A stretch of 64,000 nt of DNA from Comamonadaceae bacterium (lineage in GTDB: Bacteria; Pseudomonadota; Gammaproteobacteria; Burkholderiales; Burkholderiaceae_C), in contig CANEVH010000008.1 in NCBI GenBank assembly GCA_947442105.1, positions 22,859 through 86,858 on the forward strand, in the 5' to 3' direction. The position numbers and the translations under genes are program-made. The notes under the pieces are model-generated. The model ran no database searches and was not told the DNA's origin. It saw nothing but the letters and a program-made list of their open reading frames with translations. Below, piece after piece: positions 1-8,293 of this stretch. Each line of letters begins with the position of its first letter. Position 1 is the stretch's first letter.

Positions 1-519
1 GCGCTGTTTTCCCAGCACCCCATGGTCTACCTGACCATGGCCGCCGCCCTGCTGATTGCCTGGTTTTTTGACCGCACACGCACCGGCTTGGTGCTGCGCA
101 GCATTGGCGAAAACCCGCAATCGGCGCACGCCTTGGGCTACCGCGTGCGCTTGCTGCGCATGCTGTGCGTGATGGCCGGTGGGGCGCTGTGCGGTGTGGC
201 CGGTGCCTACCTGAGCGTGGTGTACGCGCCGCTGTGGGTGGAAGGCATGGTGGCCGGCCGGGGCTGGATTGCGCTGGCGCTCACGGTGTTTGCCACCTGG
301 CGACCGGCACGCGCCTTGCTTGGCGCGTATTTGTTTGGCGGCGTGACCATGTTGCAGCTGCAATTGCAGGGCATGGGCGTGGAAGTGCCGTCACAGATAA
401 TGAGCATGCTGCCCTACATTGCCACGGTGGTGGTGCTGGTGCTCATATCGCGCAATCCAGGGTGGATCAAGCGCAATATGCCGGGCTCGCTGGGCAAGCC
501 GTTTCATCCGGGCGCGTAA
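1..519 (+). CDS. ABC transporter permease, BMP/nucleoside type (5' end cut off by window)
   Basis: This is the C-terminal 172 residues of an integral membrane permease of the BPD_transp_2 family, which in BMP-type importers moves nucleosides or related purines across the inner membrane. The reading frame is open from the first base, so the start lies outside the window. Visible features are the family-typical segment GENPQSAHALGY with a following transmembrane helix, a Gly/Ala-rich helix, and a final hydrophobic helix ending in ISRNPGW before a short polar tail. The next gene downstream encodes a BMP-type binding protein, which supports the substrate class. The ATPase and the first permease presumably lie upstream. 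The substrate itself is inferred from the family. Confidence 0.85.
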   Translation, partial: ALFSQHPMVYLTMAAALLIAWFFDRTRTGLVLRSIGENPQSAHALGYRVRLLRMLCVMAGGALCGVAGAYLSVVYAPLWVEGMVAGRGWIALALTVFATWRPARALLGAYLFGGVTMLQLQLQGMGVEVPSQIMSMLPYIATVVVLVLISRNPGWIKRNMPGSLGKPFHPGA

Positions 520-570
520 AGCGCACCCGGCTTTTTCGCAGCGACTTTTATTTTTTTACATGAAGGAAGA

Positions 571-1716
571 ATGATGATGAACTTGTCCAAACGTTCCATG
601 CTGGCGCTTGTTGCCGCCAGCGCGCTGGCGGCAACGCTGGCGGCTTGCGGCAAAAAGGAAGAGCCCGCACCCGCGCCTGCGGCTGCGGCGTCCGCCCCCA
701 AGGCCGAGCCATTCAAAGCAGCCTGGGTCTACGTCGGCCCCGTTGGCGACGCTGGTTGGACTTTCGCCCATGACCTGGGCCGCAAAGCCGTTGAAGCCGA
801 GTACGGCGACAAGGTGCAGACCACGTTTGTGGAAAAAGTGCCCGAAGGTGCGGACGCCGAGCGCGTCATCCGTGACCTGGCCCAGCAAGGCAACAAAATC
901 ATCTTCGCCACCAGCTTTGGCTACATGGAGCCCATGCTCAAAGTCGCCAAGGATTTTCCAGACGTCAAGTTTGAGCACGCCACCGGCTACAAAACCGCCG
1001 AAAACATGAACGTGTACGACGCACGCTTCTACCAAGACACCTACCTCGCAGGGGTGATTGCCGGCAAGATGACCAAGACCAATACCTTGGGCTTTGTGGG
1101 CTCCTTCCCCATTCCTGAAGTGCTGCGCAACATCAACGCCTTCACTCTGGGCGCCCAATCGGTCAACCCCAAGATCAAGACCAAAGTCGTTTGGGTCAAC
1201 ACCTGGTTTGATCCACCAAAAGAGTCCGAAGCCGCGCAAACCCTGATCAATGGCGGTGCGGACGTACTCCTGCAAAACACCGATTCCACCGCCGTGTTGC
1301 AAACGGCTGACAAGGCTGGCAAATTTGCCTTTGGTTGGGACTCTGACATGAGCGCGTTTGCGGAGAAAGCCCACCTGGGTTCTGCGATTGCGGACTGGAG
1401 CAACTACTACAAGAGCTCGGTCAAATCGGTCATGGACGGCAGCTGGAAAGGCAACACCGTCACCCGCTGGGGCGTGGCTGAAGGCCAGAACGACCTGATC
1501 AAGATCCCCGATGTGGTGCCCGCCGAGGTGAAAGCCAAAGTGGACGAAATCAAAGCCAGCATGAAAGCGGGCACGTTTGAAGTGTTCACCGGCCCCATCC
1601 TCGACAACACCGGCAAAGAGCGCCTGGCCAAGGGCACGGCTGCCGATGACGACTTTAGAGGCAAGATTAACTTTTATGTCAAGGGCGTGGAAGGCAAGGT
1701 TCCCGCTGGCAATTAA
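571..1716 (+). CDS. BMP family ABC transporter substrate-binding lipoprotein
   Basis: A periplasmic binding lipoprotein of 381 residues delivers substrate to the permease encoded just upstream. A lipoprotein signal peptide ends in the lipobox LAAC, so the mature protein starts at a lipidated Cys near residue 26, followed by an Ala/Pro linker. The body shows BMP (Med/PnrA) features: VGPVGDAGWTFAHDLG near the start, ATGYKTAENMNVYDARFYQ, and GFVGSFPIPEVLRNINAF. The gene has three consecutive ATG codons behind AAGGAAG, so the exact start is uncertain by two residues. Relatives bind purine nucleosides, and that ligand class is an inference here. A strong terminator follows the gene. Confidence 0.92.
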   Translation: MMMNLSKRSMLALVAASALAATLAACGKKEEPAPAPAAAASAPKAEPFKAAWVYVGPVGDAGWTFAHDLGRKAVEAEYGDKVQTTFVEKVPEGADAERVIRDLAQQGNKIIFATSFGYMEPMLKVAKDFPDVKFEHATGYKTAENMNVYDARFYQDTYLAGVIAGKMTKTNTLGFVGSFPIPEVLRNINAFTLGAQSVNPKIKTKVVWVNTWFDPPKESEAAQTLINGGADVLLQNTDSTAVLQTADKAGKFAFGWDSDMSAFAEKAHLGSAIADWSNYYKSSVKSVMDGSWKGNTVTRWGVAEGQNDLIKIPDVVPAEVKAKVDEIKASMKAGTFEVFTGPILDNTGKERLAKGTAADDDFRGKINFYVKGVEGKVPAGN

Positions 1717-1759
1717 GCGCGTCTGATGCCCGTCCCGCGTACCGCGCGGGACACGGCGC

Positions 1760-1813
1760 AAGGGATTGCCGCGATAGCGACGCTTGCGTTGCGCTGCGGC
1801 AATCCCTTTTTTT
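1760..1813 (+). terminator. Rho-independent terminator after the BMP binding protein
   Basis: A 13-bp GC-rich stem (AAGGGATTGCCGC with its complement) is followed directly by a run of T. It lies about 10 bases before the ribosome binding site of the Rieske gene, so it ends transporter transcription or limits read-through into that gene. A second small hairpin (GTCCCGCG / CGCGCGGGAC) sits just upstream. Confidence 0.85.
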
Positions 1814-1831
1814 GTTGTTGTCGGAGGAAGC

Positions 1832-2809
1832 ATGATCGAAAAAACCCTGTGGCACCCTGTAGGCACCTTGGCCGATTTGGCGGGTTCCCCCAAAGCAGTG
1901 GTGGTGCTGGACGAGGAAATCGTCATTTGGCAAACGCCTGAAGGCGCATTTCGCGCCTGGGCGGACCGCTGCCCGCACCGTGGTGCCAAGCTCTCTTTGG
2001 GGCGGGTGCAGGGTGACCGGTTGGAATGCGCCTACCACGGCTGGCAGTTTGACGGCGCAGGCCAATGCCAGTTGATTCCGGCCTTGCCCGACTTCACGCC
2101 GCCTGCCGCGCACCGCGCCTGCACCTTTGAGGCCTGCGAAGCCTACGGCCTGCTGTGGGTGCGTCTGGCGCCCGGAGAGGCCGCACTGCCGCTGTTTGCC
2201 GCCGAGACGGACGAGCGCCTGCGCAAGGTCAACTGCGGCCCTTACACCGTGCAAAGCAGCGCGCCGCGTGTGGTGGAGAATTTTCTGGACTTGGCGCATT
2301 TCGGCTTTGTGCACGAGGGCTGGCTGGGCAGCCGCGACGCCACCAGCGTGCCGCCCTACGAGGTGCGCGCCACGCCCACGGGCGTGCTGGCCACCGGTTG
2401 CAAGGCGGTGCAACCGCGCTCCTCGGTGCACGCCACGGCCAGCGCCATGGTGGAGTACAGCTACGAAGTCATCAGCCCCTACGGCGCGGTGCTGACCAAG
2501 GTGCCCGAGGCTGGCACCGCGGCCATTGAAGGCCTGCGCGAATCCATCGCCCTGTTCGCCTGCCCGGTAGGCCCCGAAACCAGCAAAGTCTGGATTCGCA
2601 TGGCCATGAACGACTTTGACTCGCCCGACCACAAGCTGACCGACTTTCAGGACACGATTTTTGGCCAGGACAAGCCGGTGCTCGAATCCCAGCGCCCCAA
2701 GCGCCTGCCTTTAAGTCCAGGTGCGGAACTGCACTGCGCTGCCGACAAGATGGCAGTGATGTACCGCCGTTTTCTGGTCGAGACCGGTATCAGCTTTGGG
2801 GTGTGCTGA
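1832..2809 (+). CDS. Rieske [2Fe-2S] aromatic-ring oxygenase alpha-type protein
   Basis: This 325-residue protein resembles the large subunit of Rieske non-heme iron oxygenases, which hydroxylate or O/N-demethylate aromatic or heterocyclic substrates. The Rieske cluster ligands are CPHR (Cys47, His49) and, 16 residues later, CAYHGW (Cys66, His69). The mononuclear iron site is NFLDLAHFGFVHEG (His156, His161 with nearby Asp153). The start is fixed by GGAGG eight bases upstream; an ATG 48 bases earlier lacks a site and would add a tail running through the terminator. No reductase gene is adjacent. The neighbouring BMP importer suggests a purine-like or other heterocyclic substrate, but this is only an inference. 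Confidence 0.88.
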   Translation: MIEKTLWHPVGTLADLAGSPKAVVVLDEEIVIWQTPEGAFRAWADRCPHRGAKLSLGRVQGDRLECAYHGWQFDGAGQCQLIPALPDFTPPAAHRACTFEACEAYGLLWVRLAPGEAALPLFAAETDERLRKVNCGPYTVQSSAPRVVENFLDLAHFGFVHEGWLGSRDATSVPPYEVRATPTGVLATGCKAVQPRSSVHATASAMVEYSYEVISPYGAVLTKVPEAGTAAIEGLRESIALFACPVGPETSKVWIRMAMNDFDSPDHKLTDFQDTIFGQDKPVLESQRPKRLPLSPGAELHCAADKMAVMYRRFLVETGISFGVC

Positions 2810-2984
2810 GCCCCTATTGCGCCAGGTCTCGTGCCAAGCAAAGCGGCGCGTGGCACTGGGCAAAGCGTGACGCGCATCACGCCGCCTTGATGGCTTACCC
2901 CCTATGCTGAATGTGTACGGTTGGCGCTCGCTGGCCTACCGTGGGTGCGATTTGGCGCCCACGCATTCAGCCAGGGAGTTTTTC

Positions 2985-3089
2985 ATGAAAAACCATTGCG
3001 TCCGCAACGCAGCCGTGGGCGCCTGTCGTCTGGGCTGCCGTCTATCGTGGGGCCGACCCGGCTCAGCATGGAGGTGCAGCCATGCTTGA
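2985..3089 (+). CDS. Possible 34-residue leader ORF before the DUF5670 gene
   Basis: A short frame (beginning MKNHCVRNAAVGACRLGC) has a good GGGAG ribosome site six bases before its ATG. It ends eight bases inside the next gene, an arrangement that would couple translation. The product is Cys/Arg-rich and unrelated to anything I recognise. It may be a translated leader or simply a chance frame. Confidence 0.3.
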   Translation: MKNHCVRNAAVGACRLGCRLSWGRPGSAWRCSHA

Positions 3090-3228
3090 AACCATTGCCG
3101 TCGTTTTGGTGCTGCTCTGGCTCGTGGGCCTGGTGTCCTCGTACACCATGGGCGGCCTGATTCACATTTTGCTGGTGGTCGCAGTCGTTGTGGTGCTGGT
3201 GCGCATTATTCAGGGCAGGCGACTTTGA
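3082..3228 (+). CDS. DUF5670 (lmo0937-type) small membrane protein
   Basis: A 48-residue peptide has two hydrophobic segments separated by a short turn (YTMGGLIHILLVV) and ends in basic residues (QGRRL). This matches the lmo0937 family of tiny inner-membrane proteins, which are widespread and of unknown biochemical function, often stress-associated. GGAGGTG lies four bases before the ATG. A preceding short frame overlaps its start. An 11-base motif upstream (CCTACCGTGGG) recurs before the BON-domain gene about 4 kb away, hinting at shared control. Confidence 0.82.
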   Translation: MLETIAVVLVLLWLVGLVSSYTMGGLIHILLVVAVVVVLVRIIQGRRL

Positions 3229-3280
3229 GGTTCAGGCCCGGCCCTGCTTCGGGGTCAGCCCTGTAGGACCGTCAGCACCA

Positions 3281-3318
3281 TAGAAAAAGGGGGAGCCACC
3301 GGTAGGTGACTCCCCCTT
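3281..3318 (-). terminator. Rho-independent terminator after the OmpA-type gene
   Basis: On the minus strand a near-perfect 14-bp stem (AAGGGGGAG core, one mismatch) with a four-base loop is followed by CTTTTTCT. It lies just past the stop of the ompA-type gene. Confidence 0.85.
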
Positions 3319-3330
3319 GGCACGTGTGCT

Positions 3331-4548
3331 TCAGCGTTGCGTCTGCAATCCAGAGACCTCGACCTCAACCCTGCGGTCTGGGCGCAGGCAGGTGATCAGC
3401 GCTTGCGTCGCCTTTTTGCCTCTGCAGTCGCCAGGTTTCGTGTCAGGCATGCTGGAGCCCACACCCACCGCGGTCACCTTGGCCGCTGGCAAACCACCGA
3501 CTTGCACCAGGTAGTTTTGCACCGCCTCGGCGCGGCGCTTGGACAGGCTGTCGTTGTAGGCGGCTTTGCCCAAGCGGTCGGTGTGGCCGGTAATGCGGAT
3601 GGCGTCAATGTTCACCGCTTTCAAGTCCGTAACCAACTTGTCCAGTGCGTGTTTGCCATCGGCTTGCAAGCTGTCTTGGTCAAAGCCAAACAGCGAGTCC
3701 GCCTCTAGCTTCACTTTGCTCATGGGCAGCGGAGCCGCTACGGGCACGGGCGCTGGCACGGGCGTGACTACCGGCGCGGGTGGCGGCGGTGGGGGAGGGG
3801 ACGGCGGAGCAAGAGGCGGAGCTTGTGGTGGTGGCGGTGCTAGCACTGGCGCCATCGCCATGGGCTTGCTGGGCGCCTCTTTTGCGCCAAAGCGGTAGAC
3901 CAGGCCCAGGCTAATCAGGTCGACATCTCCGTGGTTGTTAACCGCATCGTTGACGCGGTAGCGCTCAGCTTCTAAGCGCAAGGTCAGCGCCGGGGTGACC
4001 GCATACTGCGTGCCAAAACCGTATTTGTAATTGGTTTCCTGCTTGCTCGGGCTCGGATTGCTGACGTTGACCGCGCCCGTACCGCTAAAGCTGTCTTGCG
4101 TGTCCGCATAGGTGGCGCCCACGCGGCCCATCAGAGACCATCGGTCGGTGATGGGCAGGGTGGCCACCACATCCAGGTTCAGCCCTTGAATGCGCGCCGT
4201 GCCGGTCAGGGTGCCCGTTGGCGTGGTGGTGGAGGTAAACCCAAAGCGACCCAGGTCAAAGTAGCCGGCCTCAATGGCCCAGTAGGGGTTGATCGGAAAG
4301 CCCACATAGGCCTTGTAGCCGGGGTCCCGGCGGTCTTCGGACATGCCAGTGGTGGCAAAGCCCGAGCTGAGCAGTTCTTGCGTGATGCGGACGTTGTCAA
4401 TCGTCGCCTGGGATTCGCCCGCGCTGACGCCCACATACATACCGGTATGGGGTTTGACTTCCTGGGCGCCCAGCAGGGGGCTGGACAAGGCCGCCAGCGC
4501 GGCCAGGGCCAGCGCCGTGGGGCGCGGTTTACAGGTCCATTTTTTCAT
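3331..4548 (-). CDS. OmpA-family outer membrane protein
   Basis: The protein has 405 residues. A signal peptide (hydrophobic to about residue 28, ending LLGA) precedes an eight-strand-type beta-barrel with alternating aromatic residues (roughly 30-220; note YKAYVGFPINPYWAIEAGYF). A long Pro-rich hinge follows (about 225-280), then a C-terminal OmpA/MotB peptidoglycan-binding domain with ITGHTDRLGKAAYNDSLSKRRA. The C-terminal domain carries two Cys (DCRGKKA, ITCLRPDRR) as in many OmpA domains. The start has GAAGGA seven bases upstream. It lies 132 bases downstream of the ice-binding-type lipoprotein gene on the same strand, so the two may be co-transcribed. Likely role: anchoring the outer membrane to the cell wall. 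Confidence 0.93.
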   Translation of the reverse strand: MKKWTCKPRPTALALAALAALSSPLLGAQEVKPHTGMYVGVSAGESQATIDNVRITQELLSSGFATTGMSEDRRDPGYKAYVGFPINPYWAIEAGYFDLGRFGFTSTTTPTGTLTGTARIQGLNLDVVATLPITDRWSLMGRVGATYADTQDSFSGTGAVNVSNPSPSKQETNYKYGFGTQYAVTPALTLRLEAERYRVNDAVNNHGDVDLISLGLVYRFGAKEAPSKPMAMAPVLAPPPPQAPPLAPPSPPPPPPPAPVVTPVPAPVPVAAPLPMSKVKLEADSLFGFDQDSLQADGKHALDKLVTDLKAVNIDAIRITGHTDRLGKAAYNDSLSKRRAEAVQNYLVQVGGLPAAKVTAVGVGSSMPDTKPGDCRGKKATQALITCLRPDRRVEVEVSGLQTQR

Positions 4549-4647
4549 AGCTCGTCCTTCAAAAAATAAGCGATATGCCTGTGTCGAAAATGGTGCGCCC
4601 GGTGCGCTTGGGGTGAAAGAGCTTTCAGGAAAGTCAAGGTGGAAGTG

Positions 4648-4680
4648 CTTGCATGGGGGCGCTGCGCACCCCCATGCAAG
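4648..4680 (-). repeat. 33-base hairpin between the lipoprotein and OmpA genes
   Basis: A near-perfect inverted repeat with arms CTTGCATGGGGG / CCCCCATGCAAG and a GC-rich centre touches the stop codon of the ice-binding-type gene. No T-run follows, so it is more likely a processing or stability hairpin, or a weak terminator, within the two-gene unit. Confidence 0.6.
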
Positions 4681-6843
4681 TTAGGGCGTGGGCACGGTGA
4701 TCGTGCAGGAGTCGCAGGAAATGGCCGCTGCAGCTGCGCCTTGGTTCAGTGCACGGCCTTCCAGATTGGCGCCGGTTTGCAAGGTAATGGTGGTGCCTGC
4801 CACCAGGGTGCCTTTCATGATGGAGTTGGCACCCAAGGTGATGGCGCTGCCGGCTGTCCAAAACACATTGCTGGCTTTTGCCCCGCCGCTCAACACCACT
4901 TGGCTGGTGGACAAGGTGGTAATCGCGGTTGCGCTGCGGATCACAAACACGGCGTTGGCGTCACCCTGCGCGTCCAAGGTCAAGCTGCCGCCGGCCGATA
5001 AGTCAATCGTGGTCCCAGAGGCATACAGGCCGGGGTACAAGGTCAGGCCCGCCAGGTTGGTGGAAATGGGCGTGGGCGTGCCGCGCACTGCGTTGTTCGC
5101 ATTGGCAAAGGCGGCCAGTGCGTCGGTTTTTGCATTGCTCAGCAAGGCGGCATCAATCAGCGCGCACGCGGGGCCGCTGGCGTTGACCGCATAGAGGCGC
5201 CCGACGATCTCGGGGCACGATCCGGGGGAGCTAAAGCCGGTGATGCCTGCGCCCGTGTCGGGTGTGAGCCCCACATCGCCGGTGATGGTGGAGGTGGGAA
5301 TATTGGTAATCGCCGCCGACGCCAGGATGGCGAAATTGGACGACGAACCCAGGGGCACAGGCAGCTGGCATTCGCTGGTGCCGGTGGTGAACTGCCACAC
5401 TTTGTCGGCCACCATGGCGTTAGCCGCCAGGTCTTTGGCGCCACTGGCCCCACCGAGCACGGTTGCGGTGTAGGCGGTCGATGGCGCCAGGTTGGCGCTG
5501 GGGTCTATCGACGCAATTTTGTTGATGGTGTCGTAGCTGACCACCGCTGCCACCGTGGCGTTCAGGTTGCTCGATGGCGCCAACTTCACCGTGGCCGTGG
5601 TCAGCGTCAGTGGGTCCATCGCTTCGCTAAAGGTGGCACTCACGGTTTTGTTAATGCAAACCGCCGTGCCGGTGTCTATGGGGTTGACCAACACCACGGT
5701 GGGCGGCGTGGTGTCGGCCAGAGCCGCTGTGGTGAAGGTCCAGACCTTGTTGGCGACCATGGCATTGCCCGCGAGGTCGGTGATGGCGGTGCTCACCGTT
5801 GCGGTAAATGAGGAGTTGGCGGGTAGCGGTGCCGGGCTGGTTGGTGTGAACGTGGCAGTGCGTGCCCCAACCGAATAGGCGACGGTGCCAGTGATGGGCG
5901 AATCGCCGACGGTGGTTTTGAGGGTGAAGCTGCTGGTGCTGATGGTGGAGGGCGCAATGTCTTCGCTAAACGTTGCAGTAACCAAGGTATTGTTTGCCGC
6001 CACCGCGCTTTGCGCGGGTACCACGGTGCTTACTGTTGGCGCTGTGGTGTCAGGAGCCACCGACGTGCTAAAGGTCCAGACTTTGTTTGTGGCCAGGGCG
6101 TTGCCAGCAAGGTCGGTAACAGTGGTGGTCACGGTGGCGGTAAACGAGGTATTGGTGGGCAGCGGTGACGGACTGGTGGGCGTAAACGTGGCAGTGCGTG
6201 CTTCAGGCGAATACGCCACAGTGCCAACCACAGGCGTGTCGCCCACCGTGGTTTTGAGGGTAAAGCTGCTGGCGCTGATAGTGCTGGGCGCAATGTCTTC
6301 GCTAAAGCTGGCAGTGACTGCCGTATTGCTGGCAGCCACTGCGTCTTGCGCAGGGTTGACGCTGGTCACCGTGGGAGCCGTGGTGTCAGGCGCAGAACTT
6401 GTGGTGAAGGACCATACAAAAGCCGCTTGCAGGGGAATGCCACCCGTGTCTTGCGCGCCCGTGGTGATGGTGGCCACGCAGAGGGTGGACACGGGCAAGT
6501 TGGCGCTGGGCAAAAAGGTCGCCACCTGGCCGCTGGCGTCATAACTGACGCTGCCGTTTACAGCGGAGCCCCCCGGACACGCCAGAGTGAAGGTGCTGGT
6601 GCTGAGGGTGGCAGGGTTCATGGCCTTGGTGAAGGTGGCTGTAATCCGCGTATTGATAGCAACACCGGTGACCGGCGGGTTCTGGGCCACCGGCACGGTG
6701 GCGCTGACCGCAGGTGGCAAGCTCACGCCACTGCCTGTGCCCAGAATGGGGGCTTGGCCGCCACCGCAGGCCGCCAGGATGCAAGCGGCCGCAAGGGCCA
6801 AGAACCACGCCAAAACGCTGGCGCGAGAGAGGTAAGGGCGCAT
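4681..6843 (-). CDS. Ice-binding-type (DUF3494) lipoprotein with bacterial Ig-like repeats
   Basis: This surface lipoprotein has 720 residues. The signal peptide ends in the lipobox LAAC followed by GGG. Next come four bacterial Ig-like (Big_5/SbsA type) repeats, each ending in a WxFTT or WTFST motif; repeats two and three are almost identical (both carry EDIAPSTIS and GNA..NKVWTF). A C-terminal DUF3494 domain begins at LGSSSNFAILASAAITN and contains TGDVGLTPDTG and SGGAKASNVFWTAGSAITLG. That domain is the ice-adhesion fold of bacterial ice-binding proteins. An AGGAG eight bases upstream supports the chosen start over a longer frame with 48 extra residues. Ice binding is inferred from the fold; related domains may serve as general adhesins. 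Confidence 0.88.
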   Translation of the reverse strand: MRPYLSRASVLAWFLALAAACILAACGGGQAPILGTGSGVSLPPAVSATVPVAQNPPVTGVAINTRITATFTKAMNPATLSTSTFTLACPGGSAVNGSVSYDASGQVATFLPSANLPVSTLCVATITTGAQDTGGIPLQAAFVWSFTTSSAPDTTAPTVTSVNPAQDAVAASNTAVTASFSEDIAPSTISASSFTLKTTVGDTPVVGTVAYSPEARTATFTPTSPSPLPTNTSFTATVTTTVTDLAGNALATNKVWTFSTSVAPDTTAPTVSTVVPAQSAVAANNTLVTATFSEDIAPSTISTSSFTLKTTVGDSPITGTVAYSVGARTATFTPTSPAPLPANSSFTATVSTAITDLAGNAMVANKVWTFTTAALADTTPPTVVLVNPIDTGTAVCINKTVSATFSEAMDPLTLTTATVKLAPSSNLNATVAAVVSYDTINKIASIDPSANLAPSTAYTATVLGGASGAKDLAANAMVADKVWQFTTGTSECQLPVPLGSSSNFAILASAAITNIPTSTITGDVGLTPDTGAGITGFSSPGSCPEIVGRLYAVNASGPACALIDAALLSNAKTDALAAFANANNAVRGTPTPISTNLAGLTLYPGLYASGTTIDLSAGGSLTLDAQGDANAVFVIRSATAITTLSTSQVVLSGGAKASNVFWTAGSAITLGANSIMKGTLVAGTTITLQTGANLEGRALNQGAAAAAISCDSCTITVPTP

Positions 6844-7291
6844 GAATGGACTCCTATTGCGGTGCTTTTTGGGTTTCAAAAATCGACGGATCTGCTTGCC
6901 TGCCAACGGTCTCGCCTGGGTCGCCGCGCGGCGGTCAAGCGGACGGCCTCTGGTGGCGAGTCTTGTCCGCTTGGGTGCAAAGCTCAATGCGCTACATCAC
7001 TATTCCTGTCAGGTCGTGCGCAGCCGCTTCTGGGCCGTGGGAGCGGGTGCAAACAGTCCAGCGGAGCCGCCTTTGATGCGCCAGTGGCAGCGACCGCTGC
7101 CCGCGCATCGCAGTGCCACCCTCATTCAATTCCTGGCTTTGTGCGCAGGCGTGACCTAGCGCATGGACGCGAGCGGTGCGCTGTCCTACCGTGGGCTTTG
7201 TTCAGGTTCAGTGGTCCAAGCACCGCTGGACTTGGCGGGTGGCCCGGCGCGCGCTGGGCCGATTTCAATGCACACACGATAGGACCGCACC
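6844..7291. other. Intergenic region between divergent genes, no gene seen
   Basis: About 450 bases separate the ice-binding-type gene (minus) from the BON-domain gene (plus). Frames present are not protein-like. It must hold two divergent promoters. The only distinct element noticed is CCTACCGTGGG near 7184, shared with the region before the DUF5670 gene. Confidence 0.6.
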
Positions 7292-7606
7292 ATGAACCAC
7301 AAAACTCTTCTTGCCGCCGTGGCAATTTCTCTCTCCCTCTTGGCTGTGTCGGGCTGTGCGGTTTCGCGCGGGCAAGAGTCGGTCGGCGCCTACGTGGACG
7401 ACACGGGCATCACCGCCCTCGTCAAGTCCCGTTTGTTTGAAGACAAAGACGTCGCCGGCTCCTCCATCGGCGTGGAAACCTTGAACGGCACCGTCATGCT
7501 GTCGGGCTTTGCCAAAAGCAGCTTGGAGCGCAACAAGGCAGAAGCCATTGCCCGTGGCGTCAAAGGCGTGACCTCGGTGAAGAACGAGATTTTGATTCGG
7601 CCTTAG
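7292..7606 (+). CDS. BON-domain lipoprotein (OsmY/phospholipid-binding type)
   Basis: The protein has 104 residues. A lipoprotein signal ends in the lipobox VSGC, followed by a single BON domain: DDTGITALVKSRLFEDKDV, then VETLNGTVMLSGFAKS, and ending GVKGVTSVKNEI. BON domains bind phospholipid or other envelope components and are typical of osmotic and envelope stress proteins. The gene stands alone. Upstream it shares an 11-base motif with the DUF5670 gene, which suggests joint stress control. Confidence 0.9.
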   Translation: MNHKTLLAAVAISLSLLAVSGCAVSRGQESVGAYVDDTGITALVKSRLFEDKDVAGSSIGVETLNGTVMLSGFAKSSLERNKAEAIARGVKGVTSVKNEILIRP

Positions 7607-7686
7607 TTTCTTGAGGGGGCACATATCACAGCGACACCGCAGCGACGCCGCAGCGACGCCCATCCGGCCTTGCTAAGCTAGCGCCC

Positions 7687-8274
7687 ATGCACACCTTAGC
7701 CCCCAGCGCGATCCTGGTATTGGTCGCCTTGCCCCAAGAGCTTGACGCAGCCTTGCTTGGCCCCCACGCCCTGGTGCGCTACACCGGCGTGGGCAAGGTC
7801 AACGCCGCATACGCGGCGGCCAAGGCCATCCGCGAGCACGCGCCGCAGTTGGTCATCAACTTTGGTTCCGCCGGGCGGGTGGCGCCCTGTTCACAGGGTC
7901 TGGTGGAAGTGGCCAGCGTGTTGCAGCGCGATATGAACGCCGAGCCCCTGGCCCCGCGCGGCGACACGCCGTTTCAAGACGGCGACCACAGCCTGCATTC
8001 GGGCCACGTGGGGGTGGTGTGCGGCACAGGCGACAGCTTTGTCACCGCGCCCGACCCCTGGTTTGCCACGCGCGGCGTGCACCTGGTGGACATGGAGTTG
8101 TACGCCGTAGCCAGCGTGTGCGCGCGGGAGAACGTGGCCTGGCGCTCCATCAAGTTCGTGTCGGACGACGCCAATGGCGACTCAGCCCAGGACTGGCAGG
8201 CCAATGTGCGCCGGGGTGAGCAGTTGTTTGTCGATTGGTTTTTGGCGCAGCGCCTGCCCACGCCGCGCGCTTGA
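7687..8274 (+). CDS. Nucleosidase/phosphorylase superfamily protein (MTA/SAH nucleosidase-like)
   Basis: This 195-residue cytoplasmic enzyme belongs to the PNP/UDP phosphorylase superfamily. Diagnostic segments are the TGVGKVNAA turn, LVINFGSAG, and a C-terminal VDMELYAVASVC followed by FVSDDAN. The last two match the purine-binding Met-Glu and catalytic Asp motifs of 5'-methylthioadenosine/S-adenosylhomocysteine nucleosidases. It is about 35 residues shorter than the E. coli enzyme, and I do not assign it as the canonical MtnN. It could hydrolyse MTA, SAH or another purine nucleoside. It is convergent with the PhnD-like gene, with only 19 bases between stops. Confidence 0.82.
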   Translation: MHTLAPSAILVLVALPQELDAALLGPHALVRYTGVGKVNAAYAAAKAIREHAPQLVINFGSAGRVAPCSQGLVEVASVLQRDMNAEPLAPRGDTPFQDGDHSLHSGHVGVVCGTGDSFVTAPDPWFATRGVHLVDMELYAVASVCARENVAWRSIKFVSDDANGDSAQDWQANVRRGEQLFVDWFLAQRLPTPRA

Positions 8275-8293
8275 CGGCTCGCGGGTGCCGGCG

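Noticed and set aside
5700..6560. CRISPR-like or minisatellite repeat
   Set aside because: The DNA repetition is explained by near-identical Ig-like domains within one protein.
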